A stretch of DNA of 18,161 nt from JAFGED01 sp964551295 (GTDB lineage: Bacteria > Chloroflexota > Anaerolineae > B4-G1), in NCBI GenBank assembly GCA_964551295.1, contig CAZKDJ010000071.1, forward strand, positions 1-18,161, given 5' to 3'. The notes below the pieces were generated by a model. The model did no database searches, had not been told where the DNA came from, and saw only the letters and a list, made by a program, of their open reading frames with translations. A program made the translations under genes and the position numbers. Shown in pieces: positions 1-5,443 of the stretch (its first letter is position 1; each line of letters starts with the position of its first letter).

Positions 1-62
1 ACTTGCATGTATGAAGCACGCCGCCAGCGTTCATCCTGAGCCACGATCAAACTCTTCATAGT
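1..62 (-). rRNA. 16S ribosomal RNA, 5' end (partial)
   Basis: Read on the minus strand, bases 55 down to 1 carry the universal 16S 5' signature: AGAGTTTGATC, then GGCTCAG, GAACGCTGGCGGCGTGC and ACATGCAAGT. The mature 5' end is set at about 62 by analogy with E. coli, where seven bases precede AGAGTTTG. The gene continues out of the left edge, so only the start is visible and lineage cannot be read from it. Two promoters upstream (286-314 and 371-399) and a leader of about 220 nt fit a normal rRNA transcription unit reading leftward. Confidence 0.97.
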
Positions 63-66
63 TTTT

Positions 67-86
67 ACCGTGATTTTCACCACGGT
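67..86 (-). repeat. Small hairpin just upstream of 16S 5' end
   Basis: ACCGTG at 67-72 and CACGGT at 81-86 form a 6-bp stem with an 8-nt loop directly before the mature 16S start. In rRNA leaders this position usually belongs to the structure that brings the precursor ends together for processing. That role is inferred only from position, because the matching 3' flank lies outside the window. Confidence 0.4.
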
Positions 87-136
87 TAGTTGAATCGACA
101 AGCCCGAATTACGCTTACCTTTCTGTCACTCTTCAG

Positions 137-148
137 TTGTTAAGGTCC
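137..148 (-). promoter_or_regulatory. boxA-like antitermination element in rRNA leader
   Basis: The minus strand reads GACCTTAACAAC here, inside the rRNA leader. The E. coli rrn boxA, bound by NusB/S10 for antitermination, is close to GCTCTTTAACAA. The match is mainly to the CTTTAACAA half. The location between promoter and 16S is right for boxA, but no boxB or boxC was identified, so this is a tentative call. Confidence 0.35.
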
Positions 149-186
149 CTAGATATCAAAATCACCATTTGCAGAGACAACAAAGA

Positions 187-211
187 CCGATGCCCACATT
201 TCTAGCATCGG
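187..211 (-). repeat. Hairpin in the rRNA leader
   Basis: CCGATGC at 187-193 and GCATCGG at 205-211 form a perfect 7-bp stem with an 11-nt loop in the transcribed 16S leader. No T-run follows it on the minus strand, so it does not look like a terminator. It may be a leader folding or processing element. Confidence 0.45.
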
Positions 212-285
212 CCAGGCAACTTCCCGCGAACTCTCCCAGGAGTCTTGCCCCAGCTATCCCGCTTGTAACTCCTCATGCGCTGATA

Positions 286-314
286 ATTATAACAAACTTT
301 TTCAATCTTGTCAA
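286..314 (-). promoter_or_regulatory. rRNA promoter, proximal (consensus sigma70)
   Basis: On the minus strand a perfect -35 TTGACA (309-314) is followed after exactly 17 nt by a perfect -10 TATAAT (286-291). The start point should be near 279, giving a leader of about 217 nt before 16S. This is the best promoter in the window, as expected for stable RNA. Confidence 0.9.
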
Positions 315-370
315 GCATAACCCGAACGAAACTGAGGGTTCTGCAGAACATCGTTCACCAACGAGGCGAG

Positions 371-399
371 AGTATACCACAAAGATTGCAAACTGGCAA
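371..399 (-). promoter_or_regulatory. rRNA promoter, distal (tandem)
   Basis: The minus strand has -35 TTGCCA (394-399), a 17-nt spacer and -10 TATACT (371-376). The -10 is preceded by TGG, an extended -10 match. It lies 85 bp upstream of the consensus promoter at 286-314, so the rRNA unit appears to have tandem promoters, an arrangement also known for E. coli rrn P1/P2. Confidence 0.6.
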
Positions 400-417
400 A
401 CTACATTCTTAACCAAT

Positions 418-445
418 TTGCCCCCTCCGCCAACACGCGTATAAC
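418..445 (+). promoter_or_regulatory. Promoter of the decayed PadR locus
   Basis: TTGCCC at 418-423, a 16-nt spacer and TATAAC at 440-445 form a plausible sigma70 promoter reading right, back to back with the distal rRNA promoter. Its start site should lie near 452, just before the palindrome at 455-466. A ribosome-binding site AAGGAGA (479-485) and an ATG (490) follow in the right order. Confidence 0.5.
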
Positions 446-454
446 ACTCACTAT

Positions 455-466
455 CTGAATATTCAG
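455..466. promoter_or_regulatory. 12-bp palindrome, possible operator
   Basis: CTGAATATTCAG is a perfect 12-bp palindrome at the predicted transcription start of the PadR remnant. PadR-type regulators commonly repress their own promoters through short dyads, so this could be the old operator. It does not match the ATGT-N8-ACAT form known for some PadR proteins, so the regulator is inferred only from adjacency. Confidence 0.35.
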
Positions 467-489
467 CATACGAGTATCAAGGAGACAGT

Positions 490-571
490 ATGCGACAGTG
501 ATTGCCGTTGGAGCAGGCACTCTTGGGATTTCTGAGCCAGGGACCGATGCACGGCTACGACCTGCACCGGC
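490..571 (+). pseudogene. PadR-family transcriptional regulator, N-terminal remnant
   Basis: An AAGGAGA site at 479-485 precedes ATG 490, which reads M-R-Q and then meets TGA at 499-501. From TTG 502 the same frame encodes LPLEQALLGFLSQGPMHGYD followed by LHRR. That is the characteristic opening of PadR regulators (winged HTH, hallmark GPMHGYDL). The similarity ends at about 568-571, where sequence resembling another gene begins; this frame then runs to a TGA at 649. Fewer than 30 codons of a normal gene of about 110-190 codons remain. The rest appears lost by deletion, so a functional product is very unlikely, although the promoter and ribosome-binding site look intact. Confidence 0.7.
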
Positions 572-929
572 GCGCTCTCCCTCTCCGACGTCGTGGCGAT
601 GTTTGGACGACTGGGACTGCGGGCTGGGATTCGCCATCGCACTGGCGATGAACCTGCTGGGGACGCTACAGGAGATGGCAGCGGTGACGCTGCAGACGAT
701 CCGGCTGCGGGGCGGCACGCAACGCCCCTGGACAGCGCTGCGGTCTTTCTTGGTCACGACGATAGCCAACACGCTGCGTTACAGGGATGACGTCGTCAAC
801 GCGGCAGCAGTACGCGCTTTTAATCCGCATAGAGGTCAATCGCTGCCTCTACCGCTGCGGCCACCCGATCTATGGCTGCTGGCCGTACTGGCAGGATGCA
901 CGGGGATATTGCTGGTAAAGGGAATGTAA
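572..929 (+). pseudogene. EcfT/CbiQ-type ECF transporter subunit, C-terminal remnant
   Basis: Two frames together read like the C-terminal half of an energy-coupling-factor transmembrane protein. Frame 572-620 gives LSLSDVVAMFGRLGLR, like the helix before the third membrane span. From about 621 another frame gives GLGFAIALAMNLLGTLQEMA, then an IRLRGG segment, a DDVVNAAAVRAF segment matching the second coupling motif (usually A-M-x-A-R-G), and a final hydrophobic helix before TAA at 927-929. EcfT couples ATPase energy to substrate-binding S subunits in vitamin or metal uptake. Here the N-terminal half is missing, a frameshift lies near 620-624, and the ARG motif reads VRAF. No EcfA or S gene is adjacent. 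The locus is therefore a relic fused to the PadR remnant. Confidence 0.6.
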
Positions 930-954
930 AACGACGCTTGCCCAAGCGCCGGCA

Positions 955-981
955 CGGGCGCAATCGCGCCGCTAGCGCCCG
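955..981. terminator. GC-rich hairpin between convergent ends
   Basis: CGGGCGC (955-961) and GCGCCCG (975-981) form a 7-bp stem with a 13-nt loop. It lies between the end of the EcfT remnant and the stop codon of the leftward FecR gene. A weakly T-rich stretch follows only on the plus side, so termination for the minus-strand gene is uncertain. Confidence 0.35.
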
Positions 982-1995
982 CTATTTCTTCGGCTTCTTG
1001 GTCGGCTTGAGGTCTTTCGGTCTCTTGGTCGGCTTCGGCTTCTTGGTCGGTTTCGGCTTCTCGACCGGCTCGGGTTCCTCGGTCGGCTGAGGCACCTCGG
1101 TGGGCTTTGGCGCTCTGGTCGGCTCTGGTTCTTCAGTCGGCTGAGGCGCCTCGGTGGGTTCTGGTTCTCTGGTCGATTGGGGCTCTTTGGGCGGCTTTGG
1201 CTTGCTCGGCTCGGGTGTAGAGGCCGGTTCTACCTCGGCCGGCTCGGCTGTTTTCGTCGGCTCCGGCACCTGTGTAGAAACTGGTTCATTCAGCATCTCG
1301 ACCTGAGCAGGAAGCGTGGAGGCGGGCCTAGCGGGCTCGGGTGGGTGCTGTGGCCGTGCCACCGTTTCATGCCCGGCCTCAACGGGGACGACAATCTCCT
1401 GAGCCTCCACGTTTACCAATCCCTCGACGACGACCACCCGTGTGGCCCCATCGGCCTCCACGTCCAACGCAAACTCTGTGCCGCGCACCGAGGCTACCGC
1501 CGAGGGCGTCTCAACCTCAAAACGCGAATCCACATCGAGCAACGGCTGCACCCGATGATAGGTCCGGCCCGTCCACTGCTGCAGAATGATACCCCTGCCC
1601 ACGCCTTTCTTCCGAGAGCTCATCTGATCAATAGAGACTTCCGTGTTGGAAGCCAAATCGGTCGTGCTGCCCTCGAAGAAGGTTAGTTGAACTGCGGCAT
1701 CAGGACCAGTGCGGACCCGGCTGCCAGCCTCGATCTGTGTATCCGCTTCGACAGGCTGCCAGGTGCTGCTGCCCGCCTTCAGGATATCCACAGCCCCTTG
1801 TACTCGCGTCAAGGTAGCCACGCGGGTCGCGTCCGCATGAGGTCCAGCCAGGAGAGATGCACTGACAGCAAGGAAAAGCCACAGCACCACCGCAATCATC
1901 ATACCCACCTGGAGATTGATGACGCGCCTCACGGCTGCACGCTCTATGTTGTCAGTAGTTTGACTTTCTTCGAGAGGAAACACACTTTCTCGCAT
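982..1995 (-). CDS. Membrane-anchored FecR-domain protein with Pro/Thr-rich tail
   Basis: The 337-residue protein has a short cytoplasmic N-terminus, one membrane helix (about 31-50) and a FecR-type beta domain (about 57-210). The domain includes the family hallmark TPSAVASVRGTEF (163-175) and the usual V-x-G-x-V-x-I start. A long low-complexity tail follows (about 215-337) with repeated PT-x-x-P units. The tail is Glu-rich at first and Lys-rich at the very end. In FecR proper this domain senses outer-membrane transport; in Chloroflexota such proteins stand alone and their role is unknown. No sigma factor or TonB receptor gene is nearby, so iron signalling is not supported. The tail probably spans or binds cell-wall polymers (inference). 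An extended -10 promoter lies 50 bp upstream. No strong ribosome-binding site precedes ATG 1995. Confidence 0.85.
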   Translation of the reverse strand: MRESVFPLEESQTTDNIERAAVRRVINLQVGMMIAVVLWLFLAVSASLLAGPHADATRVATLTRVQGAVDILKAGSSTWQPVEADTQIEAGSRVRTGPDAAVQLTFFEGSTTDLASNTEVSIDQMSSRKKGVGRGIILQQWTGRTYHRVQPLLDVDSRFEVETPSAVASVRGTEFALDVEADGATRVVVVEGLVNVEAQEIVVPVEAGHETVARPQHPPEPARPASTLPAQVEMLNEPVSTQVPEPTKTAEPAEVEPASTPEPSKPKPPKEPQSTREPEPTEAPQPTEEPEPTRAPKPTEVPQPTEEPEPVEKPKPTKKPKPTKRPKDLKPTKKPKK

Positions 1996-2044
1996 GGATC
2001 AGAAAACCCTTTTCGCACCTACTATGTCTTCCAAACCGCATACA

Positions 2045-2053
2045 ATTATACCA
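2045..2053 (-). promoter_or_regulatory. Extended -10 promoter of the FecR-domain gene
   Basis: The minus strand reads TGGTATAAT, a perfect extended -10 (TGnTATAAT), 50 bp before the ATG at 1995. No good -35 is present 17 nt upstream, which is acceptable for extended -10 promoters. It separates this gene from the Trm112-DUF123 operon upstream. Confidence 0.55.
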
Positions 2054-2172
2054 CAGAAATTGACACACGCCCCTTTTGCTCAGGGCCGGAAAAGCGTCAG
2101 CCCTGCCTGCATGTGCAAAGTCGGCCCAGCACAGCGGGCGACGGCAACGCTGGGACCATCGAGAGCAACGCG

Positions 2173-2616
2173 TCACTCACTCAGCACCTCGCGAGACACA
2201 GGAACTCCTGCAGCATTGGCGAAAGCTGCCAAGTCCGGCGGCATGGCAAAGTGGGCCAAGTGAGTGGCACAGCGACAGTCAGAGGCCCCGAAGCGAGGCA
2301 CGGGAGCAGAGGCGCCGGAAAGACCAAAAAGCACCCGAGCCCAGTCACATTCCCACCTCTGCGTTCCGGTGACGTACCAGATTTCGATGGGGGAGGCATG
2401 GATGCGAAGATAATCGATATGCCAATGCAGAGGTTTGAGCAAGCGAAGGTGACGTGCCAAGCGGGCAGCCAATCCCCCCGGCCCGCGAGCGCTGCCAACG
2501 TAAGCATACCAACCGGCGGGACAGTGAAACCGCCCCAAGCGCCCGATACGAACATCGGCCATAGATTGCGGCAGGTTCAAAATGAGTGCATACGTTCCAG
2601 GATAGTCAGTCGTCAT
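2173..2616 (-). CDS. DUF123 / GIY-YIG-like nuclease-fold protein
   Basis: The 147-residue protein matches the DUF123 family, found alone or attached to endonuclease III and related to the GIY-YIG fold. Visible hallmarks are GTYAL (7-11), the I-x-V/I-G-R-LG strand (22-28), PAGWYAYVGSA (33-43), GGLAARLARH (48-57), LHWHIDYL (63-70), Glu-Cys at 89-90 and FGASDCRCATHL (109-120). The family is suspected to act on DNA, but a reaction has not been established for stand-alone members. It is the last gene of a three-gene operon and its ATG overlaps the end of the preceding membrane-protein gene by 11 nt, implying translational coupling. Length is normal for the family. Confidence 0.85.
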   Translation of the reverse strand: MTTDYPGTYALILNLPQSMADVRIGRLGRFHCPAGWYAYVGSARGPGGLAARLARHLRLLKPLHWHIDYLRIHASPIEIWYVTGTQRWECDWARVLFGLSGASAPVPRFGASDCRCATHLAHFAMPPDLAAFANAAGVPVSREVLSE

Positions 2617-2836
2617 GCATCCGTCGGTGCCACACGATGCCGGCGATCCAGGCCACAGCGCATCCCAACACCAACAACCCCAGGGCTATACCGTCGAGGA
2701 CACGAAAGGTGTGCTGCTCGTCGAGCTTGTAGAGCACATCGCCTTCGTACGAATCGGGCAAGATCAGGGCCACCAACCCGGCCACAAGTAGCAGCACCGC
2801 CAGCGCCGCCAGCAGGATCACCCGCCACTGGAGCAT
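2606..2836 (-). CDS. Small two-helix membrane protein, unknown function
   Basis: This 76-residue protein has two hydrophobic helices (about 5-27 and 47-69) joined by a polar loop with DSYEGDVLYKLDEQHTF. The C-terminus is basic (WHRRMHDD) and probably cytoplasmic. I do not recognise a family. The ATG at 2836 is 4 nt after the stop of the Trm112-like gene, and the end overlaps the DUF123 start, so it is embedded in an operon and likely real. No strong ribosome-binding site is visible, which fits coupled translation. Confidence 0.7.
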   Translation of the reverse strand: MLQWRVILLAALAVLLLVAGLVALILPDSYEGDVLYKLDEQHTFRVLDGIALGLLVLGCAVAWIAGIVWHRRMHDD

Positions 2837-2840
2837 CTTG

Positions 2841-3086
2841 TCACTCAGCAGGCGGGGGGACGGGGAGATCCTCGACGGCCACCTCGATCCACTTGTCCCC
2901 TTCCTCGATGAGCATCACCGGGATATCGTCACGAATGGGGTACTTGCGGCCACAATCAGCCTCCTGACACACGAGCCAACAGCCATCGACCAACTCGAGC
3001 TGACCGGGGTCATCACCAGGCTTGCGCGTCTCACCGCTGACGCAGTAGGGACAACGCAGGATTTCCAACAGGTCTTTACTTACCAT
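2841..3086 (-). CDS. Trm112 family zinc-binding protein
   Basis: The 81-residue protein has the Trm112/YcaR pattern: SKDLLEILRCPYC at the N-terminus (Cys12, Cys15), LVDGCWLVCQEADCGRKYPI (Cys40, Cys45 completing the zinc site) and IRDDIPVMLIEEG near the end. In eukaryotes and archaea Trm112 activates methyltransferases for tRNA, rRNA and release factors. Bacterial homologues are short and sit next to varied genes, and their partner here is unknown. A perfect ribosome-binding site AAGGAGG (3097-3103) lies 10 nt before ATG 3086, and the promoter at 3127-3154 is well placed. It is the first gene of the operon with the small membrane protein and the DUF123 protein. Confidence 0.9.
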   Translation of the reverse strand: MVSKDLLEILRCPYCVSGETRKPGDDPGQLELVDGCWLVCQEADCGRKYPIRDDIPVMLIEEGDKWIEVAVEDLPVPPPAE

Positions 3087-3126
3087 CGCGGGTTTGCCTC
3101 CTTGAGATCTAATGGATCACGCGGCT

Positions 3127-3154
3127 AGTATAGCACAAGGTTGTACGGGAGCAA
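3127..3154 (-). promoter_or_regulatory. Promoter of the Trm112-DUF123 operon
   Basis: The minus strand has -35 TTGCTC (3149-3154), a 16-nt spacer and -10 TATACT (3127-3132). It is about 40 bp before the Trm112-like ATG and directly after the end of the TPR lipoprotein gene. Its layout is almost the same as the promoter at 5208-5235 (TTGCTT, 16 nt, TATACT). Confidence 0.6.
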
Positions 3155-3170
3155 GCGATCAGCGACCCTG

Positions 3171-4163
3171 TCAGGCCGGTGGTGTCGTCGTGGGATAAGA
3201 TGTGGGCGTGGGCGCTGGCGTCTTGCAACACTCGACCTCCTCCAACAGATCCAGGTACTCTGTGCGTGTACCGGCGACGGCGACGGCGTGTTCCAACATC
3301 GCCTCGGCATCGGCGCAGCGCCCCACTCTCAAGTAGGCCTGCCCCATCGCAGCGAAGAAATCGGCGACGGGTCGCTGAGTATGAATCTCCAGGCTGACGT
3401 CGCCGGCCTGTATCAACGCGCCGGCCGCCTCGAAACAAGTCACCGCCTCCTGCCACGAGTCACTCTCCATGTAAGCGTGGCCCAGCGTAAACCACAGCAG
3501 CGCGGGGGGTCTTGGCGTGCCTTGGATCGCCCCCACCAACAGGTAAATCGCCACATCAGGGCGATCTTGCTCGATGTACGCCCATCCCCGGTAGTAATGA
3601 CGCAGGGGATCCTCCGGATGATCCGTGCCGTACTGGCTACCGAGATCGGTCAAGCGCTCGGCATCGTGCCCTGCAAGCGCGGCCAGCCAGCGTGACTGGA
3701 AAACCTGCTCCTCCAACGCAGGATCGAGGGCCACAGCCCGATCGAAGGCCCTTGACGCCTCGCGGGATCTACCCAACTGCCACAATATCTCGCCCCGCAG
3801 CGCGTGCGCCGACGCGTCGTCGAAGTCAATGGCTACCGCGCTCTCAGCGTCATTGAGCGCCGCATCAAGCCGCCCCTGCGCCAGATACACAGATCCCCTG
3901 GCGATGTAGACCGGCGCAAAATCTGGGTCAATCTCGATAGCCTGGGTGAAGGATCGCAGGGCACCCGCATCATCGCCCATCTCACGGCAAGCCAAACCCG
4001 CTTCATAGAGGGGTCGCACGTCAACCTGCGTGGGCGCAGGAGTAGCCGTGGCAGGCACGCGGGTGGGCAGCCGCAGTGGAGAGGCAGGCGTGATAGGAAC
4101 ATCAGGGCCAGGGCAGCAGCCCGCCAGCACGACAAATGCCAACAGTAACGACAATCCACGCAC
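3171..4163 (-). CDS. TPR-repeat lipoprotein
   Basis: With GTG 4163 as start, the protein has 330 residues and begins MRGLSLLLAFVVLAGC, an ideal lipoprotein signal with lipobox LAGC and Cys16 as the lipidated residue. A GGAGG site ends 12 nt before this GTG. A longer reading from TTG 4199 adds 12 residues and a 28-nt overlap with the upstream gene, and fits less well. After a Pro/Thr linker (about 28-46), tetratricopeptide repeats run from about residue 50 to 150 (for example YEAGLACREMGDDAGALRSF, then ARGSVYLAQGRLDAALNDAE) and again from about 190 to 300. The tail is Thr/Pro rich. TPR lipoproteins hold protein partners on the outer face of the membrane; no partner is identifiable. It follows the P1 peptidase by 8 nt and probably shares its promoter. 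Confidence 0.85.
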   Translation of the reverse strand: MRGLSLLLAFVVLAGCCPGPDVPITPASPLRLPTRVPATATPAPTQVDVRPLYEAGLACREMGDDAGALRSFTQAIEIDPDFAPVYIARGSVYLAQGRLDAALNDAESAVAIDFDDASAHALRGEILWQLGRSREASRAFDRAVALDPALEEQVFQSRWLAALAGHDAERLTDLGSQYGTDHPEDPLRHYYRGWAYIEQDRPDVAIYLLVGAIQGTPRPPALLWFTLGHAYMESDSWQEAVTCFEAAGALIQAGDVSLEIHTQRPVADFFAAMGQAYLRVGRCADAEAMLEHAVAVAGTRTEYLDLLEEVECCKTPAPTPTSYPTTTPPA

Positions 4164-4171
4164 CGCCCCAA

Positions 4172-5158
4172 CTAGCCTCCAGAATGCAGATCCCGCCAAG
4201 CCGGTAGCCCTCCAACACCCTCGGCAGCCCGCACGGCCTGCACGACGGCCTGGGCCACGACCTCGGCGGCGTAAGCGCCGATCAAGTTGACGTCGGCGCG
4301 CTTGCTGCCGGTGGAAAGAGCAAAGAGGGTATCACCGTCGAAAAGCGTGTGCGCCGGGCGAACCGCCCGCGCGATTCCATCCTGCGCCATCTGGGCGACC
4401 TTGTTGGTCTGCTCCTTGGTCAGCCGGGCGTTAGTCGCCACCACGCCGATGACGGTGTTCGAGGAAGCAAAGCTCAACGCCGCTTTGCCGACCATGCTGC
4501 GCATCACCGCCAGCGTGTCGGCCGGCTCGTCGGCCGTGAGTTTGCGCGCTCCCACCAGGATCTCGCCGGTCTGGGGATCGACCACGTCGCCGAGGGGGTT
4601 GACGGCGACGAGCGCGCCCACTATCAGCCCGCCACCCAGATCGACGGCAGCGCTGCCCAACCCAGTTTTCATCGCCCGGCCCGGGCCCAGAATCTTGCCG
4701 GCGGTAGCGCCGGTTCCAGCCCCTGCGTTCCCCTCGAGTACCGGGCCATCGGCAGCGGCCTGACAGGCAGCATAGCCCATCGCCGCATCAGGCCGCGCAC
4801 CGGGATCGCCCAGGTCGAGGTCGAAGAGAATCGCCGCCGGAACGATGGGCACCTTGGCCACGCGGGCATCGAAACCCACGCCCTGTTCCTCCAAGTAGCG
4901 CATCACGCCGTCGGCAGCAGCCAGGCCATAGGCAGAACCGCCGGCCAGGAGCACCGCGTGCACTTCCTGCACCGAATGCATGGGACGCAGCAGGTCGGTC
5001 TCGCGGGTGCCGGGCGCACCACCCCGTTGATCGACCCCACCCACCGCCCCTTTCTCGCACAGCACGACGGTACAACCGGTGAGACCCTCCAAATCAGTAG
5101 CGTGACCGACGCGAATGTTGGGAACAGCCGTCATCCCTTTCTGCACAGATTTTGCCAT
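4172..5158 (-). CDS. P1-family peptidase (L-aminopeptidase/D-esterase DmpA-like)
   Basis: The 328-residue protein belongs to the P1 family of self-cleaving N-terminal-nucleophile hydrolases. Visible signatures are IRVGHATD near the N-terminus, GCTVVLCEKGAVGGVDQRGG, LLAGGSAYGLAAADGV, GNAGAGTGATAGK, and ASSNTVIGVVATNARLTK with an Asn-Thr pair (about 234-235) where these enzymes cleave themselves. A late FDGDTLFALSTG segment follows. Here the expected nucleophile is Thr, as in several bacterial members, and not Ser as in DmpA. The natural substrate is unknown but family members release N-terminal residues from short peptides. ATG 5158 is preferred because GGAGGGG lies 8 nt upstream; the in-frame ATG at 5188 lacks a good site and would place that GGAGG inside the gene. 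It is probably co-transcribed with the TPR lipoprotein. Confidence 0.9.
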   Translation of the reverse strand: MAKSVQKGMTAVPNIRVGHATDLEGLTGCTVVLCEKGAVGGVDQRGGAPGTRETDLLRPMHSVQEVHAVLLAGGSAYGLAAADGVMRYLEEQGVGFDARVAKVPIVPAAILFDLDLGDPGARPDAAMGYAACQAAADGPVLEGNAGAGTGATAGKILGPGRAMKTGLGSAAVDLGGGLIVGALVAVNPLGDVVDPQTGEILVGARKLTADEPADTLAVMRSMVGKAALSFASSNTVIGVVATNARLTKEQTNKVAQMAQDGIARAVRPAHTLFDGDTLFALSTGSKRADVNLIGAYAAEVVAQAVVQAVRAAEGVGGLPAWRDLHSGG

Positions 5159-5207
5159 AAAGCTTTCCCCTCCGCTACTCACCATCACCCATCAAGCAGC
5201 GGCGCTA

Positions 5208-5235
5208 AGTATAGCGCACCTGGGGTAGAAAGCAA
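5208..5235 (-). promoter_or_regulatory. Promoter of the P1 peptidase gene
   Basis: The minus strand has -35 TTGCTT (5230-5235), a 16-nt spacer and -10 TATACT (5208-5213). The predicted start is about 43 nt before ATG 5158, which itself supports the shorter gene start. Confidence 0.6.
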
Positions 5236-5302
5236 GAAATGAGCCAGGCTCCACCTGCGCGGGTGAATTCATAGCTACCATGCAGGCGTCCAACTAGTCA
5301 AC

Positions 5303-5332
5303 TTGACCCAATCATTGTAAAATACGTATCAT
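5303..5332 (+). promoter_or_regulatory. Promoter of the galE operon
   Basis: TTGACC (5303-5308), an 18-nt spacer and TATCAT (5327-5332) form a sigma70-like promoter. It would give a leader of about 105 nt before the galE ATG, containing the REP-like palindrome at 5352-5378. Confidence 0.5.
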
Positions 5333-5351
5333 CTCAATATCTTGGGGGAAT

Positions 5352-5378
5352 GTAGGTCGGATTGGCAATCCGACTTAC
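5352..5378. repeat. REP-like palindromic element
   Basis: GTAGGTCGGATTG (5352-5364) and CAATCCGACTTAC (5366-5378) pair at 12 of 13 positions around a single central base. The sequence is a compact near-perfect palindrome in the galE leader. Its GTAGGTCGGAT start and YCCGAC end are like the palindromic units of REP elements, which are spread by Y1 (RAYT) transposases. Only one full copy is seen in this window, so its repetitive nature is inferred. In RNA it would form a strong hairpin upstream of galE. Confidence 0.6.
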
Positions 5379-5443
5379 TCTTGCCCCTACTTTTTGAGAA
5401 GATACTAAAATACCCTCCACTCCACCAACACAAGGAGATCCCT

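Noticed and set aside
1687..2967. Long plus-strand open frame (426 codons) opposite the FecR-domain and DUF123 genes
   Set aside because: It has no recognisable domain, low-complexity translation and runs antisense across several well-supported minus-strand genes.
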